Shown here: positions 50,092-57,844 of the stretch, in pieces | Layout of the letters: each line of letters begins with the position of its first letter | Numbering within the stretch: the first letter of the stretch is position 1 | From: Thiotrichaceae bacterium | GTDB lineage: Bacteria > Pseudomonadota > Gammaproteobacteria > Beggiatoales > Beggiatoaceae | Reading direction: 5' to 3' | DNA: 64,000 bases | Assembly: GCA_011391085.1 (NCBI GenBank) | Contig: JAABRD010000013.1 | Location: 1-64,000, forward strand | The notes under the pieces: generated by a model | Told to the model about the DNA's origin: nothing | What the model saw: only the letters and a program-made list of their open reading frames with translations | Databases searched by the model: none | Position numbers and translations under genes: made by a program

Positions 50092-51318
50092 TTAGGTGTT
50101 GGAACGCGGCAAGTCCAGCAATGTTTCAATGCGTAACTCTTTATACCGGGATAACACTTGCATGACGATGCCGATTAAAACGACGCCTTCCACGGTTAGA
50201 ATGACGCCCGTATAGGTAGGTAACAACGCGGCTATGGAGGTTACGCCTAAGTAAAAAGTGTAGGCAACGAATACTGCAAATGCCAATTTGGCCCCATATA
50301 AGGTTCTGGTATAGTTGAAGATAAGTAACCCCAGAATACCAAACGACAGGGCGAAGGCATAGTAGAGGTCCAAGTACATGATGAGGTAGGCAAATAGGGG
50401 ATAAAAGAGGAAGTAAGCCACGCTGATGATTCCCATTTGGAGGAGGTTTAGAGGTTCTTTAACCAATCGTAACAGGGCGACGACGGAGATGAAAAACAGG
50501 AAAAAGAAGAAGGGCGCCCGCCATGCCATAATGGAAAGTTGTTGTTCTATATCCAATTTATCGGGGAGGATGACGCCAATGTTGAATTGGGTCAAGGTTC
50601 TGTCTAATTTCCATAGTAAAATCTTCCCGGTCAGATTCTCTTCAATCGGTTCCGTAGGTGGCATAGTGGATTCCGCATAGTCCAATTCTTTGGCACCGCG
50701 TACATCGATCTTCATTTGGAAGTGATTGACCTGCTTGTTGGATTCAAAGCCATATTCAAATTGATCCAGTCCTCGACCATTATAGGAGACCGTAATATCC
50801 AAGGTTTGGGCTGGTTCAAGAACGCCGGTCCACAAGGCCAAGTTGGGTTGATATTCGGTGTCTTCAATATCTTCTTGACCACCAACCAAGAGTTTGACAT
50901 TTTGCAACATGCCTTCGCCTGGCGTGGTGGGATAGGGGAAAATGAAGGAGAGATAAATTTTCTCGTTCTCTGGGTTGCGGAGAGTATATTTACTCATGAA
51001 CTGGGCATTGTAACCCGTGTAATAGACGAGACCTTTCTTTCGATAATCCAGATCGAGTATCACTGCAATGTCGGAAGCACTCACTTCCCCTTTGTTCAGA
51101 CTAGGGACATCGGAACCGAAACGTTTGTAACGTATGGAGGGCATCGGTTGGGCAAGATTTCCTCCCCAAATTTGTTTGACGGAATCGAGTTGAGTATACA
51201 GGGCTTTCTGGGTCCTGGTGTGGAGACGGTCCGCTAATCCTAGCCAGCCCACTGACAGGGGTAGCAGAATCAACCAGACGTACTTGTTGAGTAAAAGGTG
51301 GTGGAGAATTTTTCGCAT
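50092..51318 (-). CDS. CreD-like inner-membrane protein
   Basis: A 408-residue membrane protein. It has an N-terminal membrane segment (WLILLPLSVGWLGLADRL), a periplasmic domain of about 230 residues with KALYTQLDSVKQIWGG and a beta-rich region, and six C-terminal membrane segments from about residue 265 (FFFFLFFISVVALLRLV, then LLQMGIISVAYFLFYPLFAY). The overall topology and the YLFYPLFAYL-type segments resemble CreD, but similarity is weak. It could be any family with an 'N-TM, periplasmic, 6-TM' design. The neighbour upstream is an element, and no creBC genes are present. Confidence 0.55.
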   Translation of the reverse strand: MRKILHHLLLNKYVWLILLPLSVGWLGLADRLHTRTQKALYTQLDSVKQIWGGNLAQPMPSIRYKRFGSDVPSLNKGEVSASDIAVILDLDYRKKGLVYYTGYNAQFMSKYTLRNPENEKIYLSFIFPYPTTPGEGMLQNVKLLVGGQEDIEDTEYQPNLALWTGVLEPAQTLDITVSYNGRGLDQFEYGFESNKQVNHFQMKIDVRGAKELDYAESTMPPTEPIEENLTGKILLWKLDRTLTQFNIGVILPDKLDIEQQLSIMAWRAPFFFFLFFISVVALLRLVKEPLNLLQMGIISVAYFLFYPLFAYLIMYLDLYYAFALSFGILGLLIFNYTRTLYGAKLAFAVFVAYTFYLGVTSIAALLPTYTGVILTVEGVVLIGIVMQVLSRYKELRIETLLDLPRSNT

Positions 51319-51358
51319 ATTGATTTCTGTAAGTGAAAAGGAGTGGGGTCCAAACTTT

Positions 51359-51523
51359 GGTAGTGATGCAATGTGGGTTCTCTGTCTGAACTCTGATTAG
51401 AATGATTTTCAGATGGACTATGATTAGTCAAGCCTCCTTTCAGAGTCCTCATTTAATCATCTCAATCAAAGTTCAAGACCGACGAAAAATCTCTCGATAT
51501 TTCACCCAGATTGCATCACTACC
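51359..51523 (-). mobile_element. 165-bp GGTAGTG element, inverted, with 8-bp target duplication
   Basis: It is the reverse complement of the 38816 and 41908 elements. CAAACTTT is duplicated at 51351-51358 and 51524-51531. It lies 40 bases upstream of the CreD-like gene's start. The rest of 51319-51812 is AT-rich with a half AAGAATTATTGC repeat at about 51765-51782. Confidence 0.92.
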
Positions 51524-51812
51524 CAAACTTTAAGTTGAAGTCGCTACGGTAATTTTGCCCAAAGTTGCGCTTTGGACTCCTGGGTATCGTATAATACGTT
51601 TTGGGTAGTCAATTATCTAGTGCGTTAATAAAAAGTATCATAGTCTAGCATTGAAAACAAGACTTCTTTGTTGACGGATAAAGTGAATTGAGTTATTATA
51701 TTATTTATCATTTCAATTATATAGTCATATTCTCTTAGAACTCTACGATTTTTTCTGGAACGCAATAAGAATTATTGCGCTATTTATCATTCATTATCCA
51801 TATTCATTACCC

Positions 51813-52295
51813 ATGATTATCCCCCAATATACCATCGCCCCCTCCAAGATACCCAATGCGGGTCAAGGCGTTTTTTTAGCGCAATTCGTTGAAATAGGTA
51901 GTATTATGGTTGCGCCGGATAACATAACCAAGATACTGTCTTTCGCAGCCCTTCAAAAATTTGAGGTGGATTCCATAGAGTATCGCAGTAATGTGCGGTG
52001 GTTCGAAGAATTTTACACCATCACCCCAGAATGGTCTGATGAATGTTACATCAATCATTCTTTTACGCCCACTGGTTTATGGCATTTGGGATTTGTATTT
52101 GCCATTGAAAACTTGCCCGCAGGTACGGAAGTGACGATAGACTATCGTCTGCTAATTTCAGAACATGAGGAATTGGATTTTAAAGATGCCCACACTGGCC
52201 AACCTGTGGTAGGTTTTCCTTGGAAAGACAGTATCAGCATGTCAACTGGCATTCTTTCTCGTCTCTTGCAATCAAAATATGATGCGGTAAACTAA
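51813..52295 (+). CDS. SET-domain protein
   Basis: A 160-residue protein with the SET methyltransferase pattern: GQGVFLAQFVEIGSIM at the start, ECYINHSFTPTGLWH (the NHS motif that contacts S-adenosylmethionine) and ENLPAGTEVTIDYRLL (the closing Tyr motif). Bacterial SET proteins of this size are thought to methylate lysines, but targets are rarely known. The pre-SET and post-SET cysteines are absent. It stands alone between repeat elements. Confidence 0.85.
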   Translation: MIIPQYTIAPSKIPNAGQGVFLAQFVEIGSIMVAPDNITKILSFAALQKFEVDSIEYRSNVRWFEEFYTITPEWSDECYINHSFTPTGLWHLGFVFAIENLPAGTEVTIDYRLLISEHEELDFKDAHTGQPVVGFPWKDSISMSTGILSRLLQSKYDAVN

Positions 52296-52313
52296 CAATC
52301 GCTAATAAAAAAC

Positions 52314-52428
52314 GGTAGTGATGCAATGTGGGTGATATTCATAGAGTTTCCCTCACCCCCGGCCCCTCTCCCAGAGGGAGAGGGGCCGGGGGTGAGGGTA
52401 ACCATATCACCCACATTGCATCACTACC
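52314..52428. mobile_element. 115-bp GGTAGTG element with GC-rich palindrome and 8-bp target duplication
   Basis: Ends GGTAGTGATGCAATGTGGGT and ACCCACATTGCATCACTACC. TAAAAAAC is duplicated at 52306-52313 and 52429-52436. The interior is CCCTCACCCCCGGCCCCTCT and its complement, the same palindrome as at 6-42 and 2527-2562. Confidence 0.92.
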
Positions 52429-52734
52429 TAAAAAACTAAGTTTCTTGAAGAAACTTAATTTATCACCTGACGCATTCTCTAGTGAAGAGTGCGTCAGCTG
52501 AATGAGTTTCCTTAACAGCGTCATTCCCATGCCATAAAATCTTCACTGCCTGGCAAAATGCCGACAGTTTGCTGTATTGAGGTCTCTAAAATCAGACGAA
52601 TTTTTCGTATTTGTTAGAATAACGATAATGGGAACCCATTTTGCATTTCAAACGAGGATAATGAATAGGTTAACATGACCTTATTTGTGACCCTCATCAT
52701 CGATTATTCATTATTCATTAAAAAATAAACTCTT
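52429..52734. other. Intergenic region with two palindromes
   Basis: It holds AAACTAAGTTTCTTGAAGAAACTT-like arms (52432-52458), related to the interior of 31125-31295, and a CTGACGCATTCTC/GAGTGCGTCAG hairpin (52467-52500). The rest is AT-rich leader for the next gene; no gene is supported. Confidence 0.5.
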
Positions 52735-53982
52735 ATGCAACTTCCAGATAAATGGCGAATCTTGATTGTAGATGATGAAGAAGATGTTCATACTCTCACC
52801 CACTTTGCCTTAGACGACTATGTCTATCAAGGCAAAGGGTTAGAATTTATCAGTGCTAATTCGGCCCAAGAAGCCAAAATGATTCTTGAACAGCATCTTG
52901 ATATTGCGGTTATCTTTCTGGATGTGGTGATGGAATCCAACGATGCGGGTTTGCAATTGGTGCGCTACATTCGTGACACTCTTCAGAATCATTTTGTCCG
53001 TATTATCCTGCGCACCGGTCAACCCGGTCACGCCCCCGAAAAGGAAGTCATTTTAAAATACGACATCAATGATTATAAGAATAAGACCGAATTGACTGAC
53101 AAGAAATTGTTCACGGCCCTCACTGCCAGTCTGCGGGCTTATGCCGATTTGATGGAAATTGAATCTTACCGGCAACACTTGGAAGACAAGGTGGTAGAAC
53201 GCACTTACCAGTTACAACAGAAAAACTGGGAACTTCTCACCGCTAATCAGGAACTGAACAAACTGAATCAGGAGAAAACGGAATTTTTAAGAATGGTGGC
53301 CCTGGATATAAGAAATCCACTCTCCTCCATTCAAGAACTGTCGGTTCTCATTCAACGTTCTTTTGATACCTTCCCCAAGGAAAAACTCATCAAATTAGTG
53401 CGTATCATTGAACTCAGTTCCCAACGTATGGTGGGACTGATTAAGAATTTACTCGATGTGAATGCCATTGAAACAGGAGATATAAACTTATCTCTAGGTC
53501 TCTTCGACTTTCGTCCCTCTTTGCAATTTCTAAGAGACGATTATGTGGAATTGGCCGGCGACAAGGGAATTAAATTGCAGTTTCAATTTCCCGCAGGAGA
53601 AGAGTACAAGCTACTGGTGAATAAAGGTGCCACGTTGCAAGTCTTGGACAACTTAATTTCCAATGCCATCAAATATTCTCTGCCAAGCAAAAATATTTAT
53701 ATTCGTGTCAATCAACGTGGCCACTTTATGCGTTGTGAAGTTCAAGACGAAGGCCCTGGTCTGAGTCAAGAGGACCAGGCCAGGTTATTTGGCAAATTCG
53801 CCCGCTTAACACCGCAACCCATAGGAGATGAACACACCACAGGTTTAGGATTGTTTATTGTCAAAAAGTTAGTGGAAGCCATGAATGGCAACCTTTGGTG
53901 TGAAAGCGAATTAGGCAAGGGGTCCACGTTTATTGTAGAATTTCCACTGGCAAATAACACCACTATCAGTCATTCGGATTGA
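52735..53982 (+). CDS. Receiver-kinase hybrid lacking the phospho-acceptor His
   Basis: A 415-residue signalling protein. The receiver domain is of the DUF3369-associated type (ILIVDDEEDVHTLT, VIFLDVVMESNDAG, RIILRTGQPGHAPE, YDINDYKNKTELT). A coiled coil and a HisKA-like domain follow, but the usual SHDLRNPL reads ALDIRNPL: the His is replaced by Leu. The ATPase domain seems intact (NLISNAIKYS, DEGPGLS, TTGLGLFIVKKL). The kinase can therefore bind ATP but should not phosphorylate itself at the normal site. It may act as a scaffold or phosphatase-like partner of the kinases encoded just downstream. Confidence 0.85.
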   Translation: MQLPDKWRILIVDDEEDVHTLTHFALDDYVYQGKGLEFISANSAQEAKMILEQHLDIAVIFLDVVMESNDAGLQLVRYIRDTLQNHFVRIILRTGQPGHAPEKEVILKYDINDYKNKTELTDKKLFTALTASLRAYADLMEIESYRQHLEDKVVERTYQLQQKNWELLTANQELNKLNQEKTEFLRMVALDIRNPLSSIQELSVLIQRSFDTFPKEKLIKLVRIIELSSQRMVGLIKNLLDVNAIETGDINLSLGLFDFRPSLQFLRDDYVELAGDKGIKLQFQFPAGEEYKLLVNKGATLQVLDNLISNAIKYSLPSKNIYIRVNQRGHFMRCEVQDEGPGLSQEDQARLFGKFARLTPQPIGDEHTTGLGLFIVKKLVEAMNGNLWCESELGKGSTFIVEFPLANNTTISHSD

Positions 53983-54060
53983 ATAAAATTCAGGCGTCTA
54001 AAGCGTAGCTTTGTGCCTGGCTACGCCTTGGACGTCTGGAAAGTGAAAACCACCGTGACT

Positions 54061-57000
54061 ATGAATATACCGCTTACAATCATTATTTTACTCCTCATTA
54101 CGTTGAGTTTGCTTCTAAATTATGTTAGGTTGCAGAAACAACAACTGCTTAAATACCAGCAGGAATTGGAACATATTACGCGATTAATAGAGACGACACA
54201 TCTGGGGAAACCTGGGCAAGCCAACCTTTCTCCACAAGATCGACTGCAATTGATGGAAGCCATGTTGCAGGCGATTCCTAATCCTATTTTTTATAAAGAC
54301 CGCTTTGGTTGCTATCAAGGTTGCAATAAAGCATTTGAACAAGCTATTGGCCGTTCTAAAGAGGAGGTGATCGGTAAGACGGTGTTTGAGTTACGGTCTC
54401 CAGAATATGCCAACATTCACCATGAAGAAGATTTAAAACTACTTAGTCACCCTGGCATCCGGGTCTATGAAACGGCGGGAGAATATGCCGATGGCAAAGA
54501 TCACCATGTGATCATTCATAAAGCCACTTATACCAATACCGCAGACGAAGTGATCGGTATCGTAGGTATTCTCACCGACATTACGGAACGCAAACAATTG
54601 GAACAAACTCTTAAAAATAGCGAAGAACAATTTCGTTGCTTATTTGAATACTCTGACGACCCTTGTCTCCTTTTGGACGATGGCCTATTTGTCGCTTGCA
54701 ATCGGGCCGCCATTAACATGCTACGTTACAGCAGTAAAGAACAACTATTACAAAAATCCCCCGTGGCTATTTCCCCAGAGTTTCAACCTGATGGGCGCCG
54801 TTCTAAGGAGAAAGCCATAGAACTGACAGAACAAGCTTTTCAAAAAGGTTCCTTGCGCTTTGAATGGGTCCATTGCCGGACCAATGGTGAAGAGTTTTAT
54901 GCAGACGTATTACTCACGGTGATACCTATGCACAACAAGCCCATTTTATATACCGTTTGGAGAGACCTCACCGAACGTAAATACACCGAAACAATCTTAC
55001 AACAACGCACCAAAAAATTACAACTCATTCATCGAATTAGTCAATTATTCAACTCGACCTTGGAATGGAAAAAAGTTCTGCAAACCGTCTTAGGCGAACT
55101 ACAACATCTGTTAGAGATTACAGGCACCTCTTGTTGGTTAAAAAATTCCACCGGCGAATTAATTTGTCAACATGCCGAAGGTCCTGGCAGTGACAAAGTG
55201 ATTGGTTTCTGTTTACCCAAAACACAAGGTATTGCCAGCTTTGTCGCCCGCACGGGTCAATCCTTAATTGTGTCAGATACCCTCGTGGATAAACGACACT
55301 TTAAAGAAATTGATAAACAAATCGGCATCTCCTTACGTTCCATTCTCAGTCTCCCTTTGTTGAACCAAGGTCTAGTGATTGGTGTTCTCAATTTAGTTGA
55401 CACCCGTATTGGTCGCTTTACCCAGGAAGATTTGAACTTGTTAGAACCGATTGCGGCAGCCGCGGCCAATGCCATTGACAATGCCCGGTTATACACCCAA
55501 GTTCAACAAGAACTCCGCGATCGGCAACGGGCGGAGGAGACCCTAGCCAAACGCGAAGCTTATTTAGCCGCCTTGGTGGAAATACAACGGCGGTTACTGG
55601 CGTTTGGTAGCAGTCATCAGAAACCAGAAAGAATCGCATCGTTAACGCCTAATTCCGATAATTTTCCCTATTTGGACATTTTAGAACGATTAGGACCTGT
55701 GTCTCAAGCCAACCGAGTGTATATTTTAGCCACCCATCATAATTTCTTGGAACAGAATAATACTCATCACCAGTTATCAATGAGTCTCCGCGGCGAATGG
55801 TGGACACCAGAAACAGCGCCACAAGCATCCCACTCACTCTGGCGCATTGAAGAGTTACCGCGTTGGATCAAAAATCTGAAAAAGGGGGAAACCATTGCCG
55901 GGCAAGCCACCGATTTTCCGGAATCTGAACAACGTTGTTTAGACTCTTATGGGATACGTTCTATTCTCGTGTTACCTCTTCTCGTCAATGGCAATTTCTT
56001 TGGCCTGATTGGCTTTGAAAATGACATCAAAGCACATTGTTGGGAGTCTTCCGAAATCGCCCTACTACAAGTGGCGGCAGCCGCTATTTCCCTGGCTAAA
56101 GAACACCAACATGCCCACCTCAAATTACAACAAGCTAAAGCCACCGCCGAAGAAGCCCGGCAAGCTGCCGAAATGGCCAATCGAACCAAAAGTGCGTTCC
56201 TGGCCCAAATGAGTCATGAACTCCGCACCCCCTTGAATGGTATCTTAGGTTATACGCAACTGTTTGGACAAGATAACAATTTAACTCATTTGCAACAACA
56301 AGGCATTCACGTCATTCACCGGTGCGGTGAACACCTCCTCACCCTGATTAACGACATTTTAGATTTTTCCAAAATGGAAGCCGGCAAGTTAGAACTCAAT
56401 CCCACGATAGTGTCACTGGCCGATTTTTGCCGGGATATTGTCGATCTCTTCAAACTGCGGGCCGAACAAAAAGGTCTCACCTTTGTTTATCAACCCTTGA
56501 CGACGTTACCAACACGAATCGCAGTCGATGCCAAAAGGTTGCGGCAAATCTTGCTTAACCTCCTTAGTAATGCCGTCAAATTCACTTCCCAAGGACAAGT
56601 CACCTTAACCGTGCATTATCATCAAAGCGTGACCCGGTTTGCCATAGCAGACACCGGCGTGGGCATTGCAACCAATCAACTCGAAGCCATTTTTCTACCT
56701 TTTCACCAAGTAGGTGACAAAAACAGTCAAGCCGAAGGGACTGGATTAGGATTGTCCATCAGCAAAAATTTAGTCGAACTGATGAACGGACAATTACAAG
56801 TACATAGCCAACCGGGTCAAGGTAGCCTCTTCTGGTTTGAAATCGCCCTTCCAGAACTTAGCTACCCGCTGACGATTTCGTCACCCGTGGCGGACCGAAC
56901 GGCGTCTGGTTTTAAAAACGTCAACCCCCAGGCAATCAAAATTTTGGTCGTCGACGACCTCCAAGAAAGTCGTGTTCTTTTAGTCAATTTCCTTGGTGGA

Positions 57001-57555
57001 CGTGGCTTTCATGTAAGAGAAGCGGAAAATGGCGCCACCGCTTTGCAATTGGCCTTAAATGACTTACCAGACCTTATCATCACGGACTTGGCGATGCCAG
57101 TGATGGACGGTTTAGAATTAACTTGCCAACTCCGTAACACCGAAAAGTTAACTGGCGTCCCCATTTTTGCCTTTTCTGCCAATACCCTTGACTCTTCAAG
57201 ACAGAACAGTTTAGATGCGGGATGTAATGAGTTTCTAGCGAAACCTATTGACCTGGACTTATTGTTTAACTTGTTACCGAAATATTTGCCGCTAAAATTC
57301 CAAACGGACGTGGACAAAACTTTTCCAAACTTGACTTCTTCACCAATGACGCTACCCTCTCAGAAACAAGTAGCTGGTCTCCTTCAAGCCGTGGCATTGG
57401 GAGATATTGATGAACTCATGAAACAAATCATTGAATTAGAACAACAAGATACTATATTATCATCGTTCCTGGCCCAGGTAAAACAACTGACCGAAAATTT
57501 TGAAATAGATAAATTGGAAATATTTTTAAAGCGAACGATAGAGAATAGGGAATGA
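54061..57555 (+). CDS. Hybrid sensor histidine kinase (PAS-PAS-GAF-GAF-HisKA-HATPase-REC)
   Basis: A 1164-residue kinase. ATG 54061 places a membrane segment at residues 3-24 (PLTIIILLLITLSLLLNY). Two PAS domains (about 65-185, 190-305), two GAF domains (about 330-470, 520-680), HisKA with [18 protein letters not shown] (His near 718), the ATPase ([25 protein letters not shown]) and a receiver (ILVVDDLQESR; Asp in IITDLAMPVMDG) follow. A C-terminal helical segment of about 60 residues (GDIDELMKQIIELEQQ) is shared with the next kinase. It sits 78 bases after the His-less kinase and could work with it. Confidence 0.92.
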   Translation: MNIPLTIIILLLITLSLLLNYVRLQKQQLLKYQQELEHITRLIETTHLGKPGQANLSPQDRLQLMEAMLQAIPNPIFYKDRFGCYQGCNKAFEQAIGRSKEEVIGKTVFELRSPEYANIHHEEDLKLLSHPGIRVYETAGEYADGKDHHVIIHKATYTNTADEVIGIVGILTDITERKQLEQTLKNSEEQFRCLFEYSDDPCLLLDDGLFVACNRAAINMLRYSSKEQLLQKSPVAISPEFQPDGRRSKEKAIELTEQAFQKGSLRFEWVHCRTNGEEFYADVLLTVIPMHNKPILYTVWRDLTERKYTETILQQRTKKLQLIHRISQLFNSTLEWKKVLQTVLGELQHLLEITGTSCWLKNSTGELICQHAEGPGSDKVIGFCLPKTQGIASFVARTGQSLIVSDTLVDKRHFKEIDKQIGISLRSILSLPLLNQGLVIGVLNLVDTRIGRFTQEDLNLLEPIAAAAANAIDNARLYTQVQQELRDRQRAEETLAKREAYLAALVEIQRRLLAFGSSHQKPERIASLTPNSDNFPYLDILERLGPVSQANRVYILATHHNFLEQNNTHHQLSMSLRGEWWTPETAPQASHSLWRIEELPRWIKNLKKGETIAGQATDFPESEQRCLDSYGIRSILVLPLLVNGNFFGLIGFENDIKAHCWESSEIALLQVAAAAISLAKEHQHAHLKLQQAKATAEEARQAAEMANRTKSAFLAQMSHELRTPLNGILGYTQLFGQDNNLTHLQQQGIHVIHRCGEHLLTLINDILDFSKMEAGKLELNPTIVSLADFCRDIVDLFKLRAEQKGLTFVYQPLTTLPTRIAVDAKRLRQILLNLLSNAVKFTSQGQVTLTVHYHQSVTRFAIADTGVGIATNQLEAIFLPFHQVGDKNSQAEGTGLGLSISKNLVELMNGQLQVHSQPGQGSLFWFEIALPELSYPLTISSPVADRTASGFKNVNPQAIKILVVDDLQESRVLLVNFLGGRGFHVREAENGATALQLALNDLPDLIITDLAMPVMDGLELTCQLRNTEKLTGVPIFAFSANTLDSSRQNSLDAGCNEFLAKPIDLDLLFNLLPKYLPLKFQTDVDKTFPNLTSSPMTLPSQKQVAGLLQAVALGDIDELMKQIIELEQQDTILSSFLAQVKQLTENFEIDKLEIFLKRTIENRE

Positions 57556-57617
57556 AAAATAGTTGGTGTCCAAAATAGGTTTTGGACTCTGGTCCCTACC
57601 CCGACATTTATTCTCCA

Positions 57618-57807
57618 CAGGACTTACGCAACTATTTTTGTCACTCGTTGAGTTGACACCCCCCCTAGCCCCCCCGCACGCGGGGGGAATGACTCCTTCC
57701 CCGTGTGTGGGTTGGGGGAATGACTCCCTCCCCGTGTGTGGGGTGGGGTGACTGACTCCCTCCCCGTGTGCGGGGAGGGTTGGGGTGGGGTGAGTGCATA
57801 AGTCCTA
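57618..57807 (+). mobile_element. 190-bp AGGACTTACGCAAC element with 5-bp target duplication
   Basis: Ends CAGGACTTACGCAAC and GTGCATAAGTCCTA are imperfect inverted repeats. CTCCA is duplicated at 57613-57617 and 57808-57812. The interior has CCCCGCACGCGGGG and three related CTCCCTCCCCGTGTG units. A TCCAAAATAGGTTTTGGACT palindrome precedes it at 57565-57590. Confidence 0.82.
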
Positions 57808-57844
57808 CTCCATTATTCATTATTCATTATTCATTAACAAATTC

